Shown here: positions 25,822-34,916 of the stretch, piece after piece
Numbering within the stretch: the first letter of the stretch is position 1
Layout: each line of letters opens with the position of its first letter
Origin: CAWJMF01 sp963843945
Lineage (GTDB): Bacteria; Vulcanimicrobiota; Vulcanimicrobiia; Vulcanimicrobiales; Vulcanimicrobiaceae
DNA: 64,000 bases
Direction of reading: 5' to 3'
NCBI GenBank assembly: GCA_963843945.1
Contig: CAWJMF010000002.1
Coordinates: 992,001 to 1,056,000, forward strand
Position numbers and translations under genes: made by a program
The notes under the pieces: model-generated
What the model was told of the DNA's origin: nothing
What the model saw: the letters and a program-made list of their open reading frames with translations, nothing else
The model's database searches: none

Positions 25822-27951
25822 ATGGACGTTCATCGTTCGCGTCGCGACGGCGTGCTCGTCGTCGAGCTCGACAACCCGCCGGTCAACGCGTTTTCGCCCG
25901 ACATCTTGAGCGGCGTGTTCGCCGCGATCGAGGAGGGCGAAGCCGACCCGGCGGTGCGTGCCTTCGTGCTCGCCGGACGCGGCGGCATCTTCTCCGGCGG
26001 CGCCGACATCCGTTGGTTCGGCAAACCGCCGCCGCCTAACGTTCCCTCGTTGCGCGACGTCATCGGGCGCATCGAGGCGAGCCCGAAGGCGTGGGTCGCG
26101 GCGATCGACGGTACGGCCTTCGGCGGCGGTCTCGAGATCGTGCTCGCCTGCGATCGCCGCATCGGTTCCCCGCGGGCGCGGGTCGCGTTGCCGGAGATCA
26201 ACCTCGGCCTGCTTCCCGGCGCCGGCGGAACGCAACGCCTGCCGCGCGCAGCGGGTTGTGCCGCGGCGCTGCGGATCATCCTCTCGGGCGCACCGGTGAA
26301 AGCCTCCGAAGCGCTCGAACTCGGCATCCTCGACGCCGTCGAAACTGACGATCTGCTGTCCGCCGCCTGCGCGCAGGCGCTGGCCGCAGCCGGTGCGCGA
26401 ACGCGCCTCAGCGCGCGCGAGCTGCAGCCCGAGCCGGCCGTCTTCGCGGCCGCGCGCGCTCAGCTCGCGCCGCCCGAACGCGGGGGGTTAGCCGCGCACC
26501 GCTGCGTCGACGCGATCGAAGCGGCAACCACGCTCGCCTTCGCGCCCGGCTTGCAACGCGAGGGCGCGTTGTTCCTCGAACTGCTCGCCTCCGAGCAATC
26601 CAAGTCGCGCATCCACGTCTTCTTCGCGGAACGCGAAGCGGCCAAAGTCCCCGACCTTCCGGCCGGAACGGAGCCCGCCCCGGTGCGAACGGTTTGCGTC
26701 GTCGGGGCGGGCACGATGGGCACCGGCATCGCGATGGCGCTGGCCAACGGCGGCCTCGACGTGCGCGTCATCGAAGTCGCGGACGACGTGCTCGCGCGCG
26801 GACGCGCGCTGATCGAGAAGAACTACGCGGCTTCCGCGGCCAAGGGCCGCTTCAGCGAAACCGCCGTCGCCGAGCGGCTGGCGCGGATCCGTTTCGGTAC
26901 GGACCTTGCGGCGGCCGCGGACGCCGATTTGGTCATCGAGGCGGTCTTCGAAGAACTCGACCTCAAACGGGAGGTCTTCGCGCGCCTCGAGACCGTCTGC
27001 CGGCCCGGCGCGATCTTGGCCAGTAACACGTCCACGCTCGATATCGACGCGATCGCGCGGGGGAGTTCGCGCGCCGGCGATATCGTCGGTCTGCACTTCT
27101 TCAGCCCCGCCAACGTGATGAAGCTGCTCGAAATCGTCCGCGGCAGCGCGACCTCGGCGCGCGCGATCGCGACGTCGCTGGCGCTCGCAAAAACGATCGG
27201 CAAGATCGCCGTCGTCGCGCGCACCTGCGACGGATTCATCGCGAACCGGATGCTGGCACCCTACAGCCGTGAAACGATGCTGCTGGTCGAAGAAGGCGCG
27301 CTGCCGCAGGACGTCGACCGCGTCATGGAAGCCTTCGGCTTCCCGATGGGCCCATTCCGCATGTACGACCTGGCCGGACTCGACGTCGGCTGGCGCATTC
27401 GCAAGCGCCGCTTGGCCGAAGGGAAGCTCTCCGCCGTGCGCGATTCGGAAATCGGCGACCGGCTTTGCGAGCTGGGGCGCTTCGGTCAAAAGACCGGCGC
27501 GGGCATCTATCGTTACGACGAGAAGCGCATGCCGCTTCCCGATCCCGAAGTGGAAGCGTTGATCGCCGCCGAATCGGCGCGTCTGGGGATCGCGCGGCGC
27601 ACGCTCTCCGACGACGAGATTCTGGAACGCTGCATGCTCGCCATCGTCAACGAAGGGGCGAAAGCGCTCGAAGACGGCACCGCGATCCGGCCCGGCGACA
27701 TCGATGTCGCCTGGATTTACGGCTTCGCCTTCCCCGCCTATCGCGGCGGTCCCATGCACTACGCGGACACGCTCGGGACGGCGTACCTTCGCGACCGGCT
27801 CAACGCTTTGAGCGAGCGGTACGGCGAGCACTGGCGCCCGGCGCCCCTCATCGAACGGCTGGCGGCGCGCGGAGGCCGTTTCGCGGACCTCGGTGCCTAC
27901 GACGCGATGGCGCAGACGACGGGGGCCGGCGCGGCCGGACGGGAACGCTAG
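25822..27951 (+). CDS. Enoyl-CoA hydratase/3-hydroxyacyl-CoA dehydrogenase fusion (FadJ/PimF-type)
   Basis: 709 aa. The N-terminal crotonase domain (about 1-190) has DNPPVNAFS, GTAFGGGLEIVLACD and LPEINLGLLPGAGGTQRLPR. The dehydrogenase domain begins with VCVVGAGTMGTGIA (NAD-binding) and contains SNTSTLDID and GLHFFSPANVMKLLEIV with its conserved His, followed by the two C-terminal helical repeats. It catalyses the middle two steps of beta-oxidation. The start is ATG 25822 with AAAGGGG upstream; the stop is 3 bp from the next gene. Order with the two dehydrogenases recalls the pim operon. Confidence 0.93.
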   Translation: MDVHRSRRDGVLVVELDNPPVNAFSPDILSGVFAAIEEGEADPAVRAFVLAGRGGIFSGGADIRWFGKPPPPNVPSLRDVIGRIEASPKAWVAAIDGTAFGGGLEIVLACDRRIGSPRARVALPEINLGLLPGAGGTQRLPRAAGCAAALRIILSGAPVKASEALELGILDAVETDDLLSAACAQALAAAGARTRLSARELQPEPAVFAAARAQLAPPERGGLAAHRCVDAIEAATTLAFAPGLQREGALFLELLASEQSKSRIHVFFAEREAAKVPDLPAGTEPAPVRTVCVVGAGTMGTGIAMALANGGLDVRVIEVADDVLARGRALIEKNYAASAAKGRFSETAVAERLARIRFGTDLAAAADADLVIEAVFEELDLKREVFARLETVCRPGAILASNTSTLDIDAIARGSSRAGDIVGLHFFSPANVMKLLEIVRGSATSARAIATSLALAKTIGKIAVVARTCDGFIANRMLAPYSRETMLLVEEGALPQDVDRVMEAFGFPMGPFRMYDLAGLDVGWRIRKRRLAEGKLSAVRDSEIGDRLCELGRFGQKTGAGIYRYDEKRMPLPDPEVEALIAAESARLGIARRTLSDDEILERCMLAIVNEGAKALEDGTAIRPGDIDVAWIYGFAFPAYRGGPMHYADTLGTAYLRDRLNALSERYGEHWRPAPLIERLAARGGRFADLGAYDAMAQTTGAGAAGRER

Positions 27952-27954
27952 CCC

Positions 27955-29097
27955 ATGGACCTGACGTTCACCCCGCGCGAACGCGCCTTCCGCGCCGAAG
28001 TGCGCGACTTCATCCGCACCGAACTGCCCGCAGCGACGCGGGCGAAGATGGTCGCCGGTGAAGAGCTCAGCAAAGACGACTACGTCGACTGGCAAAACCG
28101 CCTCAACGCGCGCGGCTGGCTGGCGCCGAACTGGCCCGTGCAATACGGCGGCACCGGCTGGTCGGCCGTCGAGAAGCACATCTTCGACGAGGAGCTCGCG
28201 CTCGGCTGCGCGCCGCGTCAAATCCCGTTCGGCGTTTCGATGGTCGCACCGGTCATCATCGCCTTCGGGAACGACGCGCAGAAAGCGCGTTACCTGCCGC
28301 GCATCCTGTCGAGCGCCGATTGGTGGTGTCAGGGCTACTCGGAACCGGGCTCGGGTTCCGACCTCGCGTCGTTGCAGACGCGCGCCGAACGGCAGGGGGA
28401 CCACTACCTCATCAACGGCACGAAAACGTGGATCACCCTCGCCCAGTACGCCAACATGATCTTCGTCCTCGCGCGGACCGATCCGGCCGTCGCGAAACAA
28501 AAGGGCATCTCGTTCATTCTCGTCGACATGACCACGCCAGGCGTGACGGTACGGCCGATCGTGACGATCGACGGCGGACACGAGATCAACGAAGTCCATC
28601 TCGAGAACGTGCGCGTGCCCCTCGAGAACCTCGTCGGCAAGGAAGGCGAAGGCTGGACCTACGCAAAGTTCTTGCTCGAGCACGAACGCAACGGTACGGC
28701 GGGCGTAGCCGGCTCGTTCCAGCTCCTCGAGCGACTGAAGAGCGTCGCCGCCGCGCAGCACGTCAACGGCCGAACCTTGCTCGACGACGATCGCTTCGCC
28801 GAGAAGGTCGCGCAGGTCGAGATCGAGCTCACGGCGCTTTCGTATGCGCAGCTGCGCTCGTTAGCCGCCGAGAACGCCGGCGCGAGTCCGGGACCTGAGT
28901 CGTCGTTCATCAAGATTACCGGCACCGAGATTCAGCAGAAGCTCACCGAGTTGATGATGGAGGCCGGCGGCTACGCCTCGTTCGATCCGGCCACGCACAA
29001 CGCGCTGTGGTACTTCAATTTCCGCAAAGCTTCGATCTACGCCGGTTCGAACGAAATTCAGCGCAACATCATCTCCAAACGGATCTTGGGGTTATAA
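27955..29097 (+). CDS. Acyl-CoA dehydrogenase, large subunit type (PimC-like)
   Basis: 380 aa FAD enzyme for the first step of beta-oxidation. KMVAGEELSKDDYVDWQ, WPVQYGGTGWSAVEKHIF, WWCQGYSEPGSGSDLASL and the C-terminal YAGSNEIQRNIIS are those of pimeloyl-CoA dehydrogenase large subunit. Two bases separate its stop from the next ATG. A substrate of dicarboxyl-CoA or a branched/medium acyl-CoA is likely; the exact one is unknown. Confidence 0.9.
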   Translation: MDLTFTPRERAFRAEVRDFIRTELPAATRAKMVAGEELSKDDYVDWQNRLNARGWLAPNWPVQYGGTGWSAVEKHIFDEELALGCAPRQIPFGVSMVAPVIIAFGNDAQKARYLPRILSSADWWCQGYSEPGSGSDLASLQTRAERQGDHYLINGTKTWITLAQYANMIFVLARTDPAVAKQKGISFILVDMTTPGVTVRPIVTIDGGHEINEVHLENVRVPLENLVGKEGEGWTYAKFLLEHERNGTAGVAGSFQLLERLKSVAAAQHVNGRTLLDDDRFAEKVAQVEIELTALSYAQLRSLAAENAGASPGPESSFIKITGTEIQQKLTELMMEAGGYASFDPATHNALWYFNFRKASIYAGSNEIQRNIISKRILGL

Positions 29098-29099
29098 GC

Positions 29100-30299
29100 A
29101 TGGACTTCTCGTTATCCGCCGACCAGGCGATGATCAAGGACAGCGTCGACCGGTTCGTGGCCGACAACTATTCGTTCGATGCGCGGAGCGCACTCGTCGA
29201 AAGCGAGGAGGGCTTCAGCCGCGAAAACTGGCGCACGTTTGCCGGGCTCGGTTGGCTCGGCATCGCCTTTCCGGAAGATCGCGGCGGCTTCGGCGGCACG
29301 GCCGTCGAGACGATGATCCTGATGGAGGCCTTCGGCAAAGGGCTCGTTCTCGAGCCGTTCGTGCCGACCGTCGTCCTGGGCGGCTCCGCACTCGCGTTCG
29401 GCGGCACGAGTGCCGCGCATCGCAAGCTGCTCGAGCAGCTCATCGAGGGTGAGCTGCTGCTCTCGCTCGCCTACGCCGAAAGCGGTTCCCGCTACGACCC
29501 ATCCATCGTCGACACGCGCGCTCGCCGCGAGGGCAGCGATCTCGTCATCGATGGAGCTAAGCTAGCAGTGCCCTACGGCGCGGCGGCCGATAAACTGGTC
29601 GTCTCGGTGCGCACCCGCGGCGAACACGCCGATCGCGACGGCATCACCCTCGTGCTGGTGGACCGCGATGCCGCCGGGGTCACGCGCCGCGACTATCGCA
29701 CCGTCGACGGACAGCGCGCCTCCGACGTGCGCTTTGCCGGCGTGCGCGTTCCGTCCGACGCGATTCTCGGCGAGCCCGACGCGGCGCTGCCGCTCTTAGA
29801 GCGGGTCCTCGACTACGGCCTCGGCGCACTCGCGGCCGAAGCGGTCGGGTTGATGACGGTCATGCAACGCACCACCCTCGGCTATCTGAAGACGCGCGAA
29901 CAGTTCGGCGTGGCGATCGGAAGCTTCCAAGCACTGCAGCACCGCGCGGTCGATATGTTGATCCAACTCGAACTCGCGCGCTCGATTTGTTATTACGGAA
30001 CGATGGCGCTGGTCGACGATTCGGGCGACCGCAGCCGCGGCATGGCGCTCTCCGCGACGAAAGTGCAAATCGCGCGTTCGGGCCGCTACGTCGGCGAACA
30101 AGCGATCCAGCTGCACGGCGGGATCGGAATGAGCGAAGAGTACGCCATCGGTCACTACTTCAAACGGATGACCATGCTCGAGCTCGCGCTCGGCGACATC
30201 GACTTTCACCTCAATCGCTACGTCCGCCTCGGCCGCGAACCGGCAGCCGTCCAACAAGCGGAAGCGACCGAAAAGCGCGTCGCCGCGGGCGTCGCGTAG
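29100..30299 (+). CDS. Acyl-CoA dehydrogenase, small subunit type (PimD-like)
   Basis: 399 aa from ATG 29100. MDFSLSADQAMIKDSVDRFV and LGWLGIAFPEDRGGFGG are typical of PimD/FadE-type partners. The core has SLAYAESGSRYD in place of the large-subunit SEPGSGSD, and QLHGGIGMSEEYAIGHYFKR. Such unlike pairs form heteromeric dehydrogenases, as in pimeloyl-CoA and steroid side-chain pathways, so it probably works with the preceding gene product. Confidence 0.9.
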   Translation: MDFSLSADQAMIKDSVDRFVADNYSFDARSALVESEEGFSRENWRTFAGLGWLGIAFPEDRGGFGGTAVETMILMEAFGKGLVLEPFVPTVVLGGSALAFGGTSAAHRKLLEQLIEGELLLSLAYAESGSRYDPSIVDTRARREGSDLVIDGAKLAVPYGAAADKLVVSVRTRGEHADRDGITLVLVDRDAAGVTRRDYRTVDGQRASDVRFAGVRVPSDAILGEPDAALPLLERVLDYGLGALAAEAVGLMTVMQRTTLGYLKTREQFGVAIGSFQALQHRAVDMLIQLELARSICYYGTMALVDDSGDRSRGMALSATKVQIARSGRYVGEQAIQLHGGIGMSEEYAIGHYFKRMTMLELALGDIDFHLNRYVRLGREPAAVQQAEATEKRVAAGVA

Positions 30300-30320
30300 G
30301 TTGCGTACTCTTTAGCTGGG

Positions 30321-31274
30321 GTGATTTTTCGCCGCCGCCTGCGCGCCGGGCTCTGCGCCCTGGTCTTCAGTCTGATCGTCGCGTCGCCGCACGCGGCGCC
30401 GGCCTATCCTGTCAACTTCGGTCCGGGATTCTCTACCCGGAACGTCAGCGTCGACAACAGTATCGTCAGCGTGACGATCGGCGGCCACGGGCCCGTCGTC
30501 GTTCTTCTCCACGGCTACGCCGAAGATTCACGGATGTGGCGGGCCTATGCGGCACAGCTCGCGCCCCGCTTCACGGTGATCGCGCCGGACCTGCCTGGAA
30601 TCGGGAACTCGTCGATACCGGCCGCGGGCCTCGACATGAAAACCTCGGCCCAGCGCGTGCGTGATGCGGTTCGGGCTCTCGGCTATTCGAAGGTCAGCGT
30701 CGCCGGCCACGACATCGGCCTGATGGTGGCTTACGCCTACGCAGCGATGTATCCGCGCGAAGTCACCCGGCTCGCGCTCATGGACGCGTTCTTGCCCGGC
30801 GTTGCGGGCTGGGAAGAAATCTACAACAACCCGCTCAACTGGCACTTTCGATTCTACGGACCAACCCCGGTCGCGCTGGTGACGGGTCGCGAACGCATCT
30901 ACTTCGAGCACTTCTGGAACGACTTCGCGGCGAACAAGAACCACTCGATCCCCGAGAGCAGCCGCCGCGAATATACGGCTGCGTACTCGCGCCCCGGCCG
31001 GATGGCCGCCGGCTTCGCCTATTTTGCCGTCTTTCCGAAAACGGCCGGCGAGTTCGCACGATTGGCTCAGACGCCGTTGAGCATGCCGGTCCTCTCGATC
31101 GGTGGCGCAAAATCACTGGGCGTACCGCTCGGGGCGCAGGTGAAGCTCGTGGCTACGAACGTGACGGTGCTCGTCGTTCCGAACGCCGGGCACTGGATCA
31201 TCGAGGAAAACCCCGCCTACACGATGGCGGCGCTCACGAAGTTTCTGACTGCTAGAACGTCACCGGGACCGTGA
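30321..31274 (+). CDS. Secreted alpha/beta hydrolase, epoxide hydrolase/dehalogenase type
   Basis: 317 aa from GTG 30321. A signal peptide (residues about 1-28) precedes an alpha/beta-hydrolase fold: LLHGYAEDSRMW (oxyanion HGx), nucleophile Asp131 in AGHDIGLM, cap domain, and His near 293 (NAGHWIIEENP). An Asp nucleophile marks epoxide hydrolases and haloalkane dehalogenases rather than Ser esterases. Its 3' end overlaps the convergent neighbour by 23 bp. Substrate unknown. Confidence 0.85.
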   Translation: MIFRRRLRAGLCALVFSLIVASPHAAPAYPVNFGPGFSTRNVSVDNSIVSVTIGGHGPVVVLLHGYAEDSRMWRAYAAQLAPRFTVIAPDLPGIGNSSIPAAGLDMKTSAQRVRDAVRALGYSKVSVAGHDIGLMVAYAYAAMYPREVTRLALMDAFLPGVAGWEEIYNNPLNWHFRFYGPTPVALVTGRERIYFEHFWNDFAANKNHSIPESSRREYTAAYSRPGRMAAGFAYFAVFPKTAGEFARLAQTPLSMPVLSIGGAKSLGVPLGAQVKLVATNVTVLVVPNAGHWIIEENPAYTMAALTKFLTARTSPGP

Positions 31275-31725
31275 AGGCGATCGTCGTACCGGCGTTCGTC
31301 GTCGCGGTGAAGTGCAAGTCGACGTGCGTTCCCGCCGGGAGGAAAGGCGTGCTCGGGATCGTTCCCTCGCCCGCGAAGATCCCGGGGGCCGTCTGACGCA
31401 GCCTTCCGCTGCGGCCGGTTTCGTAATTCGTCACGCGAATGACGTCGGTGCTGGTCAGAACCTGCATTTGGATGTCGTCGTGCGCGGGTAGCCGTACGCG
31501 ATTCAGCTCGACCCGGAAAATCTCGGGAGCGCCCGGCGCCGGCGCCGTCGTTATTTTGGGCACGATCACGTAGGTGTAGGTCACGTTCGGGGTCGGGGCC
31601 GGGCTCGGCGTCGGCGTCGCAACCGGACTCGGTCCCGGCGACGGGGTCTCGAAGGGCGGATCGCGCCACGCCACGAGCGAACCCGCCGCGAGCAGAACCG
31701 AAAGCGTCAAAATCTTCCGCCGCAT
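31252..31725 (-). CDS. Exported protein with Pro/Thr-rich linker
   Basis: 157 aa from ATG 31725. A signal peptide (MRRKILTLSVLLAAGSLVAW) is followed by a Thr/Ser/Pro/Ala-rich linker (PSPGPSPVATPTPSPAPTP) and a beta-rich domain. No Cys lipobox is seen, so it is likely periplasmic or cell-surface. Overlaps the hydrolase gene tail-to-tail. Function unknown. Confidence 0.6.
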   Translation of the reverse strand: MRRKILTLSVLLAAGSLVAWRDPPFETPSPGPSPVATPTPSPAPTPNVTYTYVIVPKITTAPAPGAPEIFRVELNRVRLPAHDDIQMQVLTSTDVIRVTNYETGRSGRLRQTAPGIFAGEGTIPSTPFLPAGTHVDLHFTATTNAGTTIAFTVPVTF

Positions 31726-31773
31726 TGCGTCATCGCTTCTTCGCAGCAACGAAGTTAAGCTCTTTTCAGTCCG

Positions 31774-32571
31774 CTAATTCTTCGGCCGCGGAAAGTTCCA
31801 GCGAAGCGTCGCGCGATACGTCCAAGTCGGGGTACCGGCCACGGCCGTCAGATCTTTCTCCAACTCGAACGCTCCCGCGAGCGGGGCCAAAAAGGCCGCA
31901 TAACGTTCCGTGGCGCCAGCGCCCAAGGCCTTTTCCAGGCGGATGCCGACCGGCACGCTTTGCCACTTCGACTGCGTCCAGCTGTAGGTGAAGTTCATCG
32001 TCGACGTGCCGACCCCCCAGCCACCCGGGAGCGAGAGCGTGACCAGCGGCTGGATCTGACTCCTAGCAACGGGGCCGTTCGCGGCCGGTCCGATCACCGA
32101 AAAATAGTTCGCGCTGAAAAACCCGAGCGATAGGTTACCGTCCCTCGCAGCGTAACCGAAGCCCGGTCCGATCGAATACTTTCCGGTTCCGAGGGAGTTC
32201 TTTCCGCCGGTCGGCAAGCTCGTGGTCGCGCCCAAGAGCCAGCCTTGTTTTGCGGCTAGGAAAAATATCGTGCTGTCGCTCATACCCGTGACCGATTCGC
32301 TCGGCGCCGAGGTGACGAACGGAAGCTTGATGCGAATCACATACTGCTGCCCGTTGATGGCGAACGGCAGCTGTCCGCGCACGTTGAGCAGGTTGCTCGA
32401 ACCGGAGGCTTGATCCCATTTCGGCGAAAACTCTTCTTGCAGCGCGACGTACGGCTGCGCGGGCGCCTGCGTGGGGGAGGCCTCCGGGAGCGGCGTGGCG
32501 GCACTTTGCGCTGCGGAGGGCACCGGCAACGCGAAAAGCGCGCTGGCGAGAATGGCAATCGCGCGACTCAA
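31774..32571 (-). CDS. Predicted outer-membrane barrel protein
   Basis: 265 aa with a signal peptide (cleaved near residue 21, PSAAQS), a short Pro linker, then amphipathic strands (QYVIRIKLPFVT, GWLLGATTSLPTGG, FSANYFSVIG, STMNFTYSWTQ, TYRATLRWNFPR) ending near the C-terminus in an aromatic strand. This is the pattern of small outer-membrane barrels of the MetA-like class. A 48-bp gap to the neighbouring exported protein suggests co-expression. Function unknown. Confidence 0.65.
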   Translation of the reverse strand: MSRAIAILASALFALPVPSAAQSAATPLPEASPTQAPAQPYVALQEEFSPKWDQASGSSNLLNVRGQLPFAINGQQYVIRIKLPFVTSAPSESVTGMSDSTIFFLAAKQGWLLGATTSLPTGGKNSLGTGKYSIGPGFGYAARDGNLSLGFFSANYFSVIGPAANGPVARSQIQPLVTLSLPGGWGVGTSTMNFTYSWTQSKWQSVPVGIRLEKALGAGATERYAAFLAPLAGAFELEKDLTAVAGTPTWTYRATLRWNFPRPKN

Positions 32572-32658
32572 ACCGGCTTATCCTAGCAGAGCGGGATGGC
32601 TTCTTGCAAACGCCGGCCACGACGGGACGTGACGGGCCGCTCGTCAAAACTCGGCGCA

Positions 32659-33573
32659 ATGGTCACCGGACAAGCCGGCATCTTCGCGCTCGGCGATGCA
32701 TCGCATGGTTTCTTTGAATTTAGCCTTCGCGAGGAGGACGAGCGCGAACGATTGGTGCGTGCCGTCGCCGACCTGCGACCGCCGCACACGACCGTGGGCG
32801 GGGTCAATCTCGTCGCGGGGTTTCGTCCCGAGCTTTGGCGGGCGGTCGCGCCGGCCGACGCTCCGGCCGGCGTGCACGGGTTCAACGAGCCGCTGCGCGG
32901 GGCCGGCGGCTATGCGATGCCGGCAACGCAGGCAGACCTCTTCGTCTGGTTTGCCGCCGCCGCGTACGACATCGTCTACGACCTCGGGATGGAAACGCTG
33001 CAAGCTCTCGCACCGGTCGCAACGCTGGCACGCGAAACGACCGGCTGGTCGTATCACCATAGCCGCGACCTCACCGGTTTCGAAGACGGCACGGAAAATC
33101 CGAACCTCTTCGAGGCGCCCGCGATCGCGCTCGTCGAAGACGGCGCGCCGGGTGCCGGCGGAAGCGTCCTGCTCTTCCAGCAATGGCGCCACGATTCAAC
33201 CAGTTTTGAAGCGTTGCCGCAGGCCGCTCAAGAGCGCATCATCGGCCGCACGAAGCCCGACAGCATCGAACTCGAAGGTGCGGCGATGCCGGCGGATTCG
33301 CACGTTTCGCGCACGACGGTCGAAGAAAACGGCGTCGAGCACGACATCTTTCGGCGTAACGTTCCATACGGAACGGTCAGCGACCATGGGACGCTGTTCA
33401 TCGGTTTCTGCGCCGACCAGAGCGTCCTCCAACGCATGCTCGAGCAAATGGCCGGCAGCGACGGCGGTCCGCGCGACGCGCTTACGCGCTACACCACGCC
33501 GCTGACCGGCGCGTACTATTTCATCCCGTCGGTGCAGGCGCTCGCCAAGTTCACGTCTCCGGCCGAAGACTGA
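32659..33573 (+). CDS. Dyp-type peroxidase
   Basis: 304 aa haem peroxidase. GFEDGTENP (140-148) contains the catalytic Asp143 of the GXXDG motif; HHSRD precedes it, and a proximal His follows near SHVSR, with FRRNVPYG further on. The start chosen is ATG 32659, since Dyp proteins begin only a few residues before Q-x-G-I; an in-frame ATG at 32596 is possible. No Tat signal is seen, so it is probably cytoplasmic or cargo of an encapsulin; no encapsulin gene lies nearby. Confidence 0.87.
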   Translation: MVTGQAGIFALGDASHGFFEFSLREEDERERLVRAVADLRPPHTTVGGVNLVAGFRPELWRAVAPADAPAGVHGFNEPLRGAGGYAMPATQADLFVWFAAAAYDIVYDLGMETLQALAPVATLARETTGWSYHHSRDLTGFEDGTENPNLFEAPAIALVEDGAPGAGGSVLLFQQWRHDSTSFEALPQAAQERIIGRTKPDSIELEGAAMPADSHVSRTTVEENGVEHDIFRRNVPYGTVSDHGTLFIGFCADQSVLQRMLEQMAGSDGGPRDALTRYTTPLTGAYYFIPSVQALAKFTSPAED

Positions 33574-33582
33574 AGTGACGTC

Positions 33583-34890
33583 ATGAGACCGATCCCCGTC
33601 GTGGCCTTCGCTCGGACCCTGTTTTTGGTAGCGGCCCTCGCGGCCGCGCCGCTCGCGAGCTTTGCCTCCGCCAATGCCACCGTTTCCGCCACCGTGCTCG
33701 ACAGCGCCAATCAGCCCGTCGGGGGCGTTCGCATCGTCTTCAGCGGCAGCGCGGGTTCGACGTTTACGGCGTACACCGATCGACGCGGACGCGCCGCGAT
33801 GAAGCTCCCGGTCGATACGTATACGATCGTCGCTTCGCGCAGCGGGTACGCACCGGAAAACATCACCGGGATGGAGGTCGCGGCCAACGCCTCCCTGAGC
33901 ATCACCCTCACCCAGGTAACGCCGACCCCCAAAGCGCCGCCGACTTCGCCGCCGCCGCGCCAGACGCCGGTACCGGCAGCGCCCCCCGTTCGCACTGCGA
34001 CGCCGGTGGCGGCCGCTCCGACTCCTTCGCCCGCGCCGCCTCGCCCCGTCGCGGTGGCAGTGGCCGCGCCGACGCCGGCGCCGCCGCCCGTCGCGCGCCC
34101 GACGCCGGCACTTGCGGTCGCCCAGGCGGCCGCACCGACGGCCGCACCGCGGGCTTCCGTCGTCGCCCTGCAGCCCGCGCCGACGCAACAACCCGCCCCG
34201 CGTCCCCCGCCGATGGTGCACGACGCGCTGCTCGCAACCTACGACGCGCATCACCCCGAGCACGTCGCGGGCGAGCCGTATTTCGGGCGCTACACGTACG
34301 TGCTGTTAACCGGATCGGGCGCAAACGATCCGCGTAACCGGGCTCTCGTCGCGGCGCTCGTCGCGCGCTTCGGCGTCGCGTCGAGCAACGGGAACCAAAC
34401 CGTCGTGGGCAATTCGCTCGGCTACAACGTCTTCTTCTTGCCGGTCAAAGGCTCGATGCACGACGTCACGGCCGGTGCGAGCACCGTCGACGCGATGCTG
34501 GCCGAGTACGACTTCAAAACGGCCGCCTATCTTCGCGATCGCTACTGTGGGACGCCCGCGCACACCGAGAGCTCGATTTGCGAGAAACCGTCGCCGCAAG
34601 GGCCGTTCATGCTGACGCTGACGCGGCCGCTCGAAGGCTTGCGCGCCCACGATCCGTTTCCGGCGACGTTCGCCTACGACTTCAGCGCGGTCTCGCCGGA
34701 ACAATACGCAACGGCGGTCGCGATCATCGCGGTGACTGCGACCGTTCAGGACCCGATCCAAGCCGATCAGGAGTTGACCCCGGCCGAGCTTGCGAAGTAT
34801 ATCGGCCCGGCGTTCGTCTATTCGGGTGCGGCGCTGCGCCGCAGCGTTCCGTCACTGCGGGTCACCGTCGACAACGGACTGCTTGGCTAG
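33583..34890 (+). CDS. Secreted protein with carboxypeptidase-regulatory-like domain and Pro/Ala linker
   Basis: 435 aa. A signal peptide (about residues 1-29), then a CarboxypepD_reg-like beta-sandwich (VLDSANQPVGGVRIVFSG, YTDRRGRAAMKLPVDTYTIVASRSGY), a long Thr/Pro/Ala-rich linker (about 115-210), and a C-terminal domain of about 200 aa, with two Cys (about 338, 348), not recognised. Likely exported and surface-exposed, with the linker holding the C-terminal domain away. It follows the Dyp gene by 9 bp. Confidence 0.72.
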   Translation: MRPIPVVAFARTLFLVAALAAAPLASFASANATVSATVLDSANQPVGGVRIVFSGSAGSTFTAYTDRRGRAAMKLPVDTYTIVASRSGYAPENITGMEVAANASLSITLTQVTPTPKAPPTSPPPRQTPVPAAPPVRTATPVAAAPTPSPAPPRPVAVAVAAPTPAPPPVARPTPALAVAQAAAPTAAPRASVVALQPAPTQQPAPRPPPMVHDALLATYDAHHPEHVAGEPYFGRYTYVLLTGSGANDPRNRALVAALVARFGVASSNGNQTVVGNSLGYNVFFLPVKGSMHDVTAGASTVDAMLAEYDFKTAAYLRDRYCGTPAHTESSICEKPSPQGPFMLTLTRPLEGLRAHDPFPATFAYDFSAVSPEQYATAVAIIAVTATVQDPIQADQELTPAELAKYIGPAFVYSGAALRRSVPSLRVTVDNGLLG

Positions 34891-34916
34891 TGGCCGCTAA
34901 CGGCCAGTAGGGTCGT

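Noticed and set aside
26488..28761. 757-codon open frame on the minus strand opposite the FadJ and acyl-CoA dehydrogenase genes
   Set aside because: It is a GC-rich antisense shadow: codon positions mirror the plus-strand genes, and its sequence is Arg/Asp/Val-rich with no family motif.
33900..34200. Low-complexity CCG-rich stretch considered as a DNA repeat or CRISPR
   Set aside because: It encodes the Thr/Pro/Ala linker in frame with the signal peptide and flanking domains; unit length is irregular and there are no spacers.
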